DNA of 64,000 bases from Agarilytica sp045430285 (GTDB lineage Bacteria > Pseudomonadota > Gammaproteobacteria > Pseudomonadales > Cellvibrionaceae). Shown here in pieces: positions 18,027 through 26,888 of the stretch. The stretch is from assembly GCA_045430285.1 (NCBI GenBank), contig JAILXV010000001.1, positions 372,001 through 436,000 on the forward strand, written 5' to 3'. Below the pieces are notes generated by a model, which was given only the letters and a program-made list of their open reading frames with translations, was not told the DNA's origin and did not search any database. The position numbers and the translations under genes are program-made. Within the stretch, counting starts at the first letter, position 1. Each line of letters opens with the position of its first letter.

Positions 18027-18776
18027 GTGGACAAAGCTTTATACATCGCAATGACCGGTGCCAAGAATAATATGATGGCGCAAGTCAATCACTCGAATAA
18101 TCTTGCCAACGTAAATACATCTGGTTTTAAAGCCGACCTTACACAGGCGCGCAGTATGCCGATTTATTATGGTGAAGGTGCGCCGACGCGCGCGTACGCC
18201 ATGGTCGAGAGCCCCGCGACAGATTTTTCTCATGGCGCGATGATAGAAACAGGGCGCGATTTAGATATTGCTGTTCAAAAAGAAGGGTTTATTGCTGTGC
18301 AAGCACCAGACGGCACAGAAGCTTATACCCGTGCGGGGTCACTTTATATTGATAGCGTTGGCATTTTGCGCACGGGAGGCAATTTACCCGTGATGGGAAA
18401 TGGCGGCCCTATTGCAATTCCCGCTGCTGAAAAAGTAGAGATCGCATTGGACGGCTCAATTTCCGTTATTCCGTTAGGGCAGGGCGCAGATGCCGTTGCT
18501 CAAGTTGAAAGAATCAAACTGGTTAACCCACCACTGGACAGCATTAAAAAATCGCCTGACGGACTCATTCGTTCACTCAATACGGAAGAAGAAATTCCTG
18601 TTGATGGCGCGGTACGTCTTGTTTCCGGCTTTATTGAAAGTAGTAATGTTAATTCAGTAAATGAATTGACGAGTATTTTAAGTCTTTCACGTCAATATGA
18701 GATGCAAGTAAAAATTATGCAAACCGTTAAGGAAAACTCAGAAGCCTCAGCACGACTCTTATCGTTGCAAGGCTAG
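18027..18776 (+). CDS. flgF: Flagellar proximal rod protein FlgF
   Basis: FlgF is a rod subunit. The 249-residue protein has DKALYIAMTGAKNNMMAQ and NNLANVNTSGFKADL at the N-terminus, and FIESSNVNSVNELTSILSLSRQYEMQVKIM at the C-terminus in separate stretches. The frame is open from a TTG at 18012, but the GTG at 18027 gives the family start M-D-K and has GGAG 7 bases upstream, so I place the start there. Length is normal. It opens the operon flgF-G-H-I-J-K-L. Confidence 0.95.
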   Translation: MDKALYIAMTGAKNNMMAQVNHSNNLANVNTSGFKADLTQARSMPIYYGEGAPTRAYAMVESPATDFSHGAMIETGRDLDIAVQKEGFIAVQAPDGTEAYTRAGSLYIDSVGILRTGGNLPVMGNGGPIAIPAAEKVEIALDGSISVIPLGQGADAVAQVERIKLVNPPLDSIKKSPDGLIRSLNTEEEIPVDGAVRLVSGFIESSNVNSVNELTSILSLSRQYEMQVKIMQTVKENSEASARLLSLQG

Positions 18777-18849
18777 GGTTTGTCGATAATCGTAATGTTT
18801 TGATGTGAAAAATTAAGATTAAAACCACAGTTAGAAAAAGAGGTGAAGT

Positions 18850-19635
18850 ATGCACTCCGCTCTATACGTTAGTAAAACAGGTTTGGCCGCACAAGATAAG
18901 CAGCTGACCACTATATCGAATAACTTGGCGAATGCGTCCACGGTCGGGTTTAAGCGGGATCGCGCGGTCTTTGAAGATCTGTTATATCAAATTCAACGGC
19001 AACCAGGCGCACAAACGTCTGAAGAAACGCAACTTCCCTCCGGTCTTCAGTTAGGAACTGGGGTGCGTGTTGTGGGCACACAAAAACAATTTACATCGGG
19101 TAGCCTTCAAATTACGCAGCAGTCATTGGATGTTGCGATTGATGGCCGAGGTTTTTTTCAGATTCAACAACCAGATGGCAGTGTTGGCTATACACGAGCA
19201 GGGCAGTTGCATTTAAACAGTGACGGACAGTTGGTGAATGCAAGTGGCCTATTGTTGGAGCCGAATATTACCGTGCCGCAGGGCGTTGAAAATGTCACGA
19301 TCGGTACCGACGGTATTGTGAATGCCTTTATTCCTGGCGAACCCGCCGCGACGATTCTCGGCAACATTCAAACCGTAGATTTTGTAAACCCGGGCGGTTT
19401 ACAGGCGGCGGGTGGCAACTTGTTTTTAGAAACGGCCTCTAGCGGTACGCCTATTACGGGTACCCCTGGCGAAAATGGCCTAGGTCAAATAAAGCAAGGC
19501 ATGCTAGAGAATTCCAATGTAGATATCGTTGAAGAAATGGTGAATATGATCACCACACAGCGCGCATATGAAATGAATTCGAAAGTCGTATCCACTGCAG
19601 ATCAAATGCTGCAATTCCTTTCACAAAATGTCTAG
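18850..19635 (+). CDS. flgG: Flagellar distal rod protein FlgG
   Basis: FlgG forms the distal rod that crosses the P and L rings. The 261-residue product has ALYVSKTGLAAQDKQLTTIS, NNLANASTVGFKRDRAVFEDL, the central YTRAGQLHLNSDGQLVNASG, and the C-terminal MLENSNVDIVEEMVNMITTQ with AYEMNSKVVSTADQMLQFL. The length of 261 is the family standard. GAGGTGA precedes the ATG. Confidence 0.97.
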   Translation: MHSALYVSKTGLAAQDKQLTTISNNLANASTVGFKRDRAVFEDLLYQIQRQPGAQTSEETQLPSGLQLGTGVRVVGTQKQFTSGSLQITQQSLDVAIDGRGFFQIQQPDGSVGYTRAGQLHLNSDGQLVNASGLLLEPNITVPQGVENVTIGTDGIVNAFIPGEPAATILGNIQTVDFVNPGGLQAAGGNLFLETASSGTPITGTPGENGLGQIKQGMLENSNVDIVEEMVNMITTQRAYEMNSKVVSTADQMLQFLSQNV

Positions 19636-19646
19636 TTAGGTGCAAC

Positions 19647-20336
19647 GTGATTAAGATTGGTGTGTTGTTAAGTTGTTTATTCGGATTATCCGGCTGTGTT
19701 ATTAATCAACCCGTGCAGCCGAATGACCCGTTCTACGCACCCGTGCTAAAAACGCATCCCGCACCTGATAATGCCATTAACGGTTCGTTGTACCGTGAAA
19801 ATATTGCACTAAGTCTATTTGATGATGGGAAAGCCTCGCAGGTGGGCGACATCATCACAGTCACTCTGCAAGAGCGTACCTCTTCTAGTAAAAGTTCAAA
19901 CGTGGAAATCACCAAAGAATCAGAGCTGGCGATATCCCCCACAGCGGCTGCAGGCACAATACTCGGGAAAGAGCCGAAAATACTCGGTGATTTTGGTTTG
20001 CAAACCGGTGTGACGGGGGATCGTGACTTTAAAGGTGAAGCAGAAGCAGATCAAAGTAACCGACTTACGGGGAATATTTCGGTTACCGTGGTAGATGTCT
20101 ACCCTAACGGCACATTGGTTATTCGCGGAGAAAAATGGATCACGCTAAATCGTGGCAGTGAGTTTATTCGTATCAGTGGCTTAGTGCGGCCTGAGGATGT
20201 ATCGCCCGAAAATACCGTTGCCTCAACAAAAATTGCAAATGCACGAATTGCTTATTCCGGCACAGGCGAGCTAGCGGATTCTCAACAAATGGGTTGGGTT
20301 GCCAGGTTCTTTAATAGTGCCATTTTTCCTTTTTAG
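19647..20336 (+). CDS. flgH: Flagellar L-ring lipoprotein FlgH
   Basis: FlgH builds the L ring in the outer membrane. The 229-residue protein begins with a lipoprotein signal peptide, lipobox LSGC (cysteine near residue 17). Family blocks are GSLYRENIALSLFDDGKA, VGDIITVTLQERTSSSK, VVDVYPNGTLVIRGEKWI and ISGLVRPEDVSPENTV. The start is a GTG at 19647, 11 bases after the flgG stop, with TAGGTG upstream. Confidence 0.96.
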   Translation: MIKIGVLLSCLFGLSGCVINQPVQPNDPFYAPVLKTHPAPDNAINGSLYRENIALSLFDDGKASQVGDIITVTLQERTSSSKSSNVEITKESELAISPTAAAGTILGKEPKILGDFGLQTGVTGDRDFKGEAEADQSNRLTGNISVTVVDVYPNGTLVIRGEKWITLNRGSEFIRISGLVRPEDVSPENTVASTKIANARIAYSGTGELADSQQMGWVARFFNSAIFPF

Positions 20337-20347
20337 TGGGATTGTAT

Positions 20348-21460
20348 ATGCGTAAATCCTTAACGTTATCATCGATATTTTTTCTCGTTAGTGCTCTTTT
20401 TTGTACGACAGGGTTTGCTGAGCGTATAAAAGATATTACCGAAGTGGATGGTGTGCGTGTTAACCAACTCGTGGGCTATGGTTTGGTCGTAGGGCTGGAT
20501 GGCACAGGGGACAAAACAAACCAAGCGCCGTTTACAAGCCAGTCATTTAAATCTATGTTAAAACAGTTTGGGATCTCTATGCCGGACGGCGCGAGTTTTC
20601 AAGTCAAAAATATAGCAGCCGTTGCGGTACATGCAGAATTACCCGCTTTTGCTAAACCTGGTCAAAAAATCGATATTACCGTCTCCTCGATCGCGAATGC
20701 TAAAAGTTTACGTGGCGGGACATTATTGCTTACCCCTTTAAAAGGCTTGGACGGGAATGTCTACGCAATTGGTCAGGGGAATTTGATTGTGGGTGGGTTT
20801 GGCGCGGAAGGTAAAGACGGGTCTCGTATTACGGTGAACATTACCAGTGTTGGTCGGATACCCGATGGCGCTATAGTCGAACGCGCGGTGCCTACACGTT
20901 TTGGTGGAGACGAGAATATAGTATTCAATTTGCATACCCCAGATTTTACAACGGCAAAACGTGTGGCAGATAGTATTAACGACCTTTTAGGCCCGAATGT
21001 AGCGGCGCCTATGGATGCGGCATCTATTTCTGTTCAAGCGCCAGCTAACCCCGCGCAGCGTGTCGACTATTTATCGCTTTTAGAAAATATAGAAGTTACC
21101 CCAGGACTTTCGTCAGCCAAAATCGTCATCAATTCTAGGACGGGTACCATCGTGGTGGGGCAGCATGTACGTGTTGCACCTGTAGCCGTTACCCATGGAT
21201 CGTTAACGGTGACAGTAAAAGAAGATGTGTCTGTTAGTCAGCCGAACGCGCTGGGCGAGGGGCAAACGGTGGTAGTGCCCGACAGTGATGTTGCGGTGAC
21301 AGAAGAGTCCGGCCCGATGTTTGAGTTCTCACCTGGGCCCACGCTCAACGATATTGTAAAAGCGGTAAACGACGTAGGCGCGGCACCTGGTGATTTAATG
21401 GCGATACTCGAAGCGTTAAAACAAGCCGGTGCGCTTAAAGCCGAAATTATGGTGATATAG
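20348..21460 (+). CDS. flgI: Flagellar P-ring protein FlgI
   Basis: FlgI forms the periplasmic P ring. The protein has a Sec signal peptide ending near GFA, then ERIKDITEVDGVRVNQLVGYG, GLDGTGDKTNQAPFTSQS, FAKPGQKIDITVSSI, GGTLLLTPLKGLDG and PLKQAGALKAEIMVI-like C-terminal sequence. A GTG at 20336 overlapping the flgH stop is in frame, but the ATG at 20348 has GGGA about 8 bases upstream and gives a normal signal peptide, so it is chosen (370 residues). Confidence 0.96.
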   Translation: MRKSLTLSSIFFLVSALFCTTGFAERIKDITEVDGVRVNQLVGYGLVVGLDGTGDKTNQAPFTSQSFKSMLKQFGISMPDGASFQVKNIAAVAVHAELPAFAKPGQKIDITVSSIANAKSLRGGTLLLTPLKGLDGNVYAIGQGNLIVGGFGAEGKDGSRITVNITSVGRIPDGAIVERAVPTRFGGDENIVFNLHTPDFTTAKRVADSINDLLGPNVAAPMDAASISVQAPANPAQRVDYLSLLENIEVTPGLSSAKIVINSRTGTIVVGQHVRVAPVAVTHGSLTVTVKEDVSVSQPNALGEGQTVVVPDSDVAVTEESGPMFEFSPGPTLNDIVKAVNDVGAAPGDLMAILEALKQAGALKAEIMVI

Positions 21461-22498
21461 ATGGATATTCGCAATGTACCTTTTATAGATCGCGCCACAA
21501 CACAAACAGATGTGTATACCAACCTTCATGGTTTGCAAAGCATAAAAAATGAAGGTGATAAATCTGAAGCGCTAAAAAAAGTGACGCAACAATTTGAGTC
21601 TATGTTCGTCAACATGATGATGAAAAGTATGCGCGAAGCAAACGCGGTGTTTGAGAAAGACAGCATGTTTGATAGTGAGGAAAGTAAATTTTATCGCGAC
21701 ATGTTAGATCAACAACGTGCGGTTACCTTATCTACCGGTAGAGGCATCGGTATTGCTGAAGCAATGTATCGGCAGCTTTCTCGTACCTATGGTGTAGCGG
21801 AATCTTCAGGAAAATATTCAGAGAAGTTACCGGAAAAATTATCGGAAAATTCTGTTATAAATACGCCAGTAAGCCTTGATCGTCGCACGGATAGTGTTCG
21901 AAAAGATGCCTCTGCATCCTTAAGTAATACCGGTGAGCATAGTTTTTCGGGTGGGATAAATACGAGTGAATCTCAACGCACTCGCGCTTCATTATCCAAT
22001 TCACCTCAGGACTTTGTTGAAAAACTCATTCCTCTAGCAAAAAAAGCAGCAGAAAAAATTGGTGTTGATCATCTATTACTTGTCGCGCAGTCTGCTTTAG
22101 AAACCGGCTGGGGAAAGCATATCGTGGCAGATGAGAAAGGTGATAATAGTTTTAATTTGTTCAACATAAAAAAAGGCAGTGATTGGAACAAGAGAACGGC
22201 GCAGCAAAACACCGTAGAGTATGATCGTGGTGTTGTTACTCTGGAAAAAGCTGAGTTCCGCATGTATTCCGGTGTCACTGAAAGTTTTGATGATTATGTG
22301 GATTTTGTACTAGGAAAAGACCGTTACAAAAATGCAGTTGATAACGCCGCGGACAGTGAACATTATATTAAAGCCCTAAAAGATGCAGGTTATGCTACCG
22401 ATCCCCAATACAGCGACAAGGTTTTGTCGGTATATCATCGCGTGAAAGCGTTAGCCGATGAAGTTAGAATCACTTCTGATATAGGCAGCGGGGTCTAA
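21461..22498 (+). CDS. flgJ: Rod-capping peptidoglycan hydrolase FlgJ
   Basis: FlgJ guides rod assembly and cuts peptidoglycan so that the rod can pass. The 345-residue protein has the N-terminal rod domain (ALKKVTQQFESMFVNMMMKS, QQRAVTLSTGRGIGIAEAM), a Ser/Lys-rich linker (about 115-180), and a C-terminal glucosaminidase domain (about 185-330) with SALETGWGKHI, NSFNLFNIKKGSDW, FRMYSGVTESFDDYV and LKDAGYATDPQYSDKVL. The catalytic glutamate is expected in ALETGWG. It starts directly after the flgI stop. Confidence 0.96.
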   Translation: MDIRNVPFIDRATTQTDVYTNLHGLQSIKNEGDKSEALKKVTQQFESMFVNMMMKSMREANAVFEKDSMFDSEESKFYRDMLDQQRAVTLSTGRGIGIAEAMYRQLSRTYGVAESSGKYSEKLPEKLSENSVINTPVSLDRRTDSVRKDASASLSNTGEHSFSGGINTSESQRTRASLSNSPQDFVEKLIPLAKKAAEKIGVDHLLLVAQSALETGWGKHIVADEKGDNSFNLFNIKKGSDWNKRTAQQNTVEYDRGVVTLEKAEFRMYSGVTESFDDYVDFVLGKDRYKNAVDNAADSEHYIKALKDAGYATDPQYSDKVLSVYHRVKALADEVRITSDIGSGV

Positions 22499-22500
22499 GC

Positions 22501-25275
22501 ATGACGAGTAATTTGCTTGGGGTAAGTGTCACCGGCCTTAGAGTTGCTCAAAGCAATTTGAATGTCACCGGTCATAATATTGCAAATGCGGATGTTGAAG
22601 GCTTCAGTCGTCAACGGGTGACGGCGGATACAAACCCAGCAACATTAAAAGATGGCGGTTACATCGGGAATGGTGTTAGCGTCGCTTCGATTGATCGTGT
22701 CGTGAATACCTTTATTACTGAACAGCTCCGTGTCGATACGAGCTTGTTTAATGACTTAGAGATATATAATCAAAATATTGACCAGCTAGACCGCTTACTC
22801 TCCGACGCCTCAACAGGGCTGACGGGCGGTATGGCGACGTTTTTTGCAGCACTTCAAAATGGTACGGACGACCCAACCTCTATTCCTTCGCGACAGCTTA
22901 TTATTAGTGAATCAGAGAATCTTGCCGATAAATTTAATACCATGCACAGTCGTTTGGATACGATAAATAATGGCGTAGACGACTTTATTACCTCAGCGGT
23001 TTCCCAGACCAATTCCCTTGTAGATAATATTGCACAGCTTAATCAACGTATATCGGATGCGATTGGTGCGAGTGGCGGCGGCCAGCCGAACGATTTGCTT
23101 GATCAGCGGGACGAAGCGATACGTCAGCTATCCAAGTTGGTGGGAATTCAAACCTATGAACAGGGCTTTGGTCAGATCAATGTTGTGATGAGCAATGGCC
23201 AAAACCTTGTTGTAGGGACAGAAGGCAGGAATATTAGCCTGGTCACCAGTGAATCGGATGCACAGAAAACGGATGTTGTCTTTGAAAATGGCGATAGTCA
23301 TATCGTGATCACCGATCAGATATCGGGTGGTGAACTGGGTGGCTTATTACGGTTTCAAAATAGCATCATGGATGAGTCATATAACGAGCTAGGCCGTATT
23401 GCGATAGTTATGGCGGATACGTTTAACGAAGTCCACCAAAGAGGCGTCAATCTTAATAACGAATTTGGCCAAAACTTTTTTTACGATGTTAATGATACGC
23501 TCATCGCCCGAAATCGTGTGATTGGTAATTCCGGAAACTCTACACCGAATGATCGAATATTGTCGCTCAATATAATTGATAGCGTAGAAATGACGGCCGA
23601 CGACTATGAGTTGGAAGTGGAAGCGGGTGGATTAATGCGCGTTACCAACTCAAACACGGGCCAAGAAGTTTCGTCGACGGTGTTAACAGGGGTTCTCCCG
23701 CAAACGATTGAATTTGATGGCCTCGAACTGGTTGTTGAATCGGGCACGTTTAGAGCGGGTGATACATATCGATTAGCGCCAAGTCGTTCCGGCGCGAGAG
23801 ACTTCTCTTCAGAAATTCTTAATGCGGCGAGTATTGCGTTCGGCAGTCCTCTAGTTACTGATGCTTCCATAGGCAATGTGGGCTCAGGGGAAATTAGTTT
23901 GGGGGAAGTCCTCTCCTTGGAGGACACAAGCGGAAATCCTTTACCGCTATTTGCCACTTCGGGTGAAATGAACCCGCCGTTGATTGTACGTTTTTCATCA
24001 TCCAATACTTACGAGGTCTTAGATAATTCAGACCCAGGGAATCCCATAAGTTTAGTGCCACCTATGCGCAATCAGCGTTATATCGTGGGGCAAGATAATC
24101 CAATTTTTTCGACGGATCCTGGTGAAACCTTAGTGCAATCTGGCGGCGATTTAATTGGTTTGCCAGTAGGGCGAGCCGCAGTCGTGGGAGGCGGAACGCT
24201 CACGAATGGCTATCCGGCTGAAGCGATTACGATTACACAGGAGTCCTCTCAACCTGGTGTTCCGGATACAACGAACACGATTTTTACCTCGTTTAATGCC
24301 ACCGCACGGGAAACGGCTAGCCAGCTAAATAATTTAGAAGGCGTTAGCGCAACCGCATTTACCTATGCAGAAATTACAGATACGGGAAGTTTGACACGGT
24401 CCTCGCCGTTGCAAATTAATATCAATGGCGAAGATCTCATTGAATACGAATTTGACTCTGGTTCGGGCACTTTTGTTGTCGCATCAAATGTGCCTGATCC
24501 TGCGACAGAAGAAGATGCATTTAATATCTACTTAGCCGACCGTATTAATAGTAATGATAATTTGAGCGCAGCCGGCGTTTATTCTGTCGCGGGTGTTGAT
24601 GCCACCTCTGGCGCTTTTGAGCTGCGCGTATCGTCATCTGAGGGTGATGATATTCAGGTGACGCTAGAGGCAGATGCGACTGGGCCAGATAGCTTAAATG
24701 TCAGTGACGGGAATAATCCTGCCGTTACCTTAACCGGCAACGGTGTTGGCACAACCTCAGCGATAGCGGTTGGTGGCGAAATAGATATCCGTTTAGCTGA
24801 TTCAGTATCGTTTGAAACATTCCCGCCGAATAGTTTGTTATTTGGCGATACTACCGCAGCAAATTTTGCGCAATCCACCTATTTTGGTATTCAAGCGTCT
24901 ATTCAAGGTGTACCAGAGGTGGGCGATACTTTTACACTGGATTTTAATCTGGATGCGGCATCGGATAATCGAAACGGCCTAACATTATCGGATTTGCAAA
25001 ATGGTGGCACCATCGATGGTGGCACAGCGAGTTACAGTGATGCGTATGGATCACTTGTTGAAACGGTTGGCATTGAAACTGCATCATCTAAATCAAATCG
25101 TGATGCAAGTGAACGAGTGTTAGAAGAGATTACTAAACTTCGTGACTCTGTATCGGCAGTCAATTTAGATGAAGAAGCGTCAAACTTGATTAAATATGAA
25201 CAAATGTTCTCAGCAAATGCTCAGGTGATATCCGTCGCTCGGGATTTGTTTGATCGTTTAATCAGTTCCTTCTAA
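22501..25275 (+). CDS. flgK: Hook-filament junction protein FlgK (HAP1), enlarged form
   Basis: FlgK is the first hook-filament junction protein. Canonical ends are present: LLGVSVTGLRVAQSNLNVTG, NIANADVEGFSRQR and AQLNQRI..GGGQPNDLLDQRDEAI at the N-terminus, and VNLDEEASNLIKYEQMFSAN with AQVISVARDLFDRLISSF at the C-terminus. At 924 residues it is far longer than enteric FlgK (about 550). The added part (about 400-790) contains a module (about 568-765; LTNGYPAEAI, ARETASQLNNLEGVSATAFTY, SSEGDDIQVTLEA, VGGEIDIRLADS) similar to one in FlgE. It follows flgJ by 2 bases. Confidence 0.95.
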   Translation: MTSNLLGVSVTGLRVAQSNLNVTGHNIANADVEGFSRQRVTADTNPATLKDGGYIGNGVSVASIDRVVNTFITEQLRVDTSLFNDLEIYNQNIDQLDRLLSDASTGLTGGMATFFAALQNGTDDPTSIPSRQLIISESENLADKFNTMHSRLDTINNGVDDFITSAVSQTNSLVDNIAQLNQRISDAIGASGGGQPNDLLDQRDEAIRQLSKLVGIQTYEQGFGQINVVMSNGQNLVVGTEGRNISLVTSESDAQKTDVVFENGDSHIVITDQISGGELGGLLRFQNSIMDESYNELGRIAIVMADTFNEVHQRGVNLNNEFGQNFFYDVNDTLIARNRVIGNSGNSTPNDRILSLNIIDSVEMTADDYELEVEAGGLMRVTNSNTGQEVSSTVLTGVLPQTIEFDGLELVVESGTFRAGDTYRLAPSRSGARDFSSEILNAASIAFGSPLVTDASIGNVGSGEISLGEVLSLEDTSGNPLPLFATSGEMNPPLIVRFSSSNTYEVLDNSDPGNPISLVPPMRNQRYIVGQDNPIFSTDPGETLVQSGGDLIGLPVGRAAVVGGGTLTNGYPAEAITITQESSQPGVPDTTNTIFTSFNATARETASQLNNLEGVSATAFTYAEITDTGSLTRSSPLQININGEDLIEYEFDSGSGTFVVASNVPDPATEEDAFNIYLADRINSNDNLSAAGVYSVAGVDATSGAFELRVSSSEGDDIQVTLEADATGPDSLNVSDGNNPAVTLTGNGVGTTSAIAVGGEIDIRLADSVSFETFPPNSLLFGDTTAANFAQSTYFGIQASIQGVPEVGDTFTLDFNLDAASDNRNGLTLSDLQNGGTIDGGTASYSDAYGSLVETVGIETASSKSNRDASERVLEEITKLRDSVSAVNLDEEASNLIKYEQMFSANAQVISVARDLFDRLISSF

Positions 25276-25290
25276 GCGCTGGGTAAACTC

Positions 25291-26550
25291 ATGAGAATTT
25301 CATCAGCTCAAATATTTAATATTGCGAATAACAGCATTGCTGACGCAAACCAAGCGTTAGTTAAAACGCAGGAACAGCTATCCACAGGTCGACGTGTATT
25401 AACCCCATCGGATGACCCTGTCGCTTCAACAAAAATATTAACGATTGAGCGTGAATTGGGTAACGTGGAACAATATCGCCGCAATATCGATGCGGCAAAA
25501 AATAACCTCGTACTCGAAGAATCGATTTTAGATGGCGTTACGAACATCGTACAGCGTATGCAAGAGCTTGCTATCCAAGCAGGTAACACCGCGACACTGT
25601 CTGAGAGCGAGTATACCTCGCTTGCGAATGAAGTTGATTCCCGTCTTGATGAGCTATCTAATTTACTCAATTCTCAGAACGCAAATGGCGACTATATCTT
25701 TGGTGGCTACAAGAGCACAGAAAAACCTTTTTCCGGAAATATTAGTACGGGGTTTCGCTACGAAGGAGATGAAGGCCAGCAATTTATTAAAGTGGCGAAT
25801 AGCACCAAAGTTGCAGCGAGTGATTCTGGAAAACATATTTTTGTTGATATAGATAGCGCAAGGAATACGATCAATACAAGTGCAAGTGCTGCGAACCGTG
25901 CTGATCCTCCTGCAAATATTTCGATAGGGCAGGTAACAGATCAAGAGGCGTACGACGAATTTTATCCTGAAGATATTGTGATTACTTTCAATGAAGACAG
26001 CAATATTGTGCCTGCAGGGAAAAATTTCACCGCTCGTGAACGCTCTACGGGGCGGATAATTTCTGCCGATGAGCGTTTTGTGCAAGGTGCGGAAATTGAA
26101 ATGGAAGGTTTAAGTTTTCGTATAGTGGGTAACCCAGCATCAGCCACACCAGGTCAGACGGGGGATCAATTTTTTATTGAGTCCACCCAAAAGCAAGATA
26201 TTTTAACAACCGTCGCACGCTTTAGTGAGGCGATGAAATCTTATGACGGGACCGACGAGTCACGTGATTCTGTTTCTGATATTGTGGCTGCAACCATCGA
26301 TAATTTATCAAATGCACAAACCAGCGTATTGGAAACGGTATCTACTCTTGGTGCGAGATTTAATACCCTAGAAAGTACCGAACAACTTCATTTAGATTCT
26401 GAGCTGGTCTCACAAGAAGTGTTATCCTCTCTTCGAGATGTTAACTATGCCGAAGCGGCAACACGTTTATCTGCACAAACACTGATTCTTGAAGCGGCAC
26501 AGGCTTCGTTTGTTCGTGTCAGTCGTTTAACGCTATTTAGTCAGCTGTAA
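25291..26550 (+). CDS. flgL: Hook-filament junction protein FlgL (HAP3)
   Basis: FlgL joins FlgK to the filament and resembles flagellin at its ends. The 419-residue protein has the N-terminal MRISSAQIFNIANNSIADAN, TQEQLSTGRRVLTPSDDPVA and MQELAIQAGNTATLSESEY, the middle GDYIFGGYKSTEKPF, and the C-terminal VSTLGARFNTLESTEQLH, LRDVNYAEAATRLSAQTLIL and ASFVRVSRLTLFSQL. Length is somewhat above enteric FlgL (about 320). It ends the flgF-L operon. Confidence 0.96.
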   Translation: MRISSAQIFNIANNSIADANQALVKTQEQLSTGRRVLTPSDDPVASTKILTIERELGNVEQYRRNIDAAKNNLVLEESILDGVTNIVQRMQELAIQAGNTATLSESEYTSLANEVDSRLDELSNLLNSQNANGDYIFGGYKSTEKPFSGNISTGFRYEGDEGQQFIKVANSTKVAASDSGKHIFVDIDSARNTINTSASAANRADPPANISIGQVTDQEAYDEFYPEDIVITFNEDSNIVPAGKNFTARERSTGRIISADERFVQGAEIEMEGLSFRIVGNPASATPGQTGDQFFIESTQKQDILTTVARFSEAMKSYDGTDESRDSVSDIVAATIDNLSNAQTSVLETVSTLGARFNTLESTEQLHLDSELVSQEVLSSLRDVNYAEAATRLSAQTLILEAAQASFVRVSRLTLFSQL

Positions 26551-26658
26551 GCACCCCTATCTTTTATATCTATCGAAAGGTTTCTGTTCGAAATCTTTTT
26601 CTGTGGTCTTGTAACTTTCAGATTGTTTTTGCGCTTGGTTTTTAGATGGTTTTTTTGT

Positions 26659-26700
26659 AGCGGCAATAAATTTCTTTCAGACAGACAATAAATTGCCGCT
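26659..26700. promoter_or_regulatory. Inverted repeat of AGCGGCAAT upstream of flagellin 1
   Basis: AGCGGCAAT (26659-26667) and ATTGCCGCT (26692-26700) form a perfect 9-bp inverted repeat with a 24-base spacer, ending 71 bases before the -24 element. There is no T-run, so it is unlikely to be the flgL terminator. Each arm carries the CGGCAA hexamer that I recall for FlrC binding in Vibrio; an enhancer for the FleR protein is the inferred role. Confidence 0.55.
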
Positions 26701-26771
26701 TGATATATAGGCTTAATCTTAAGATAAAGGAATGATCCTTAAGCCATTGAAAACAAAGGAAAAAATGTTTT

Positions 26772-26786
26772 TGGCATACCCATTGC
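26772..26786 (+). promoter_or_regulatory. Sigma54 promoter of flagellin 1
   Basis: TGGCATACCCATTGC matches the -24/-12 consensus with GG-N10-GC spacing. The start of transcription should be near 26798, leaving a leader of about 90 bases. Confidence 0.88.
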
Positions 26787-26808
26787 TCTATATCCATTAG
26801 TGAATCAT

Positions 26809-26839
26809 ATTGCCGCTTTTAAAAATGATAAAACGGCAA
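26809..26839. promoter_or_regulatory. CGGCAA pair downstream of the flagellin 1 promoter
   Basis: ATTGCCGC (26809-26816) and ACGGCAAAC (hexamer at 26834-26839) lie in the transcribed leader, roughly +12 to +41 of the expected start. They face inwards like the upstream pair. In Vibrio cholerae the FlrC sites of flaA are, as I recall, also downstream of the promoter, which supports an enhancer role here. Confidence 0.5.
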
Positions 26840-26888
26840 ACGATTTAAATAACTTAAAAGTGATATGAGAGGGTACAGGAGAAAAGCT

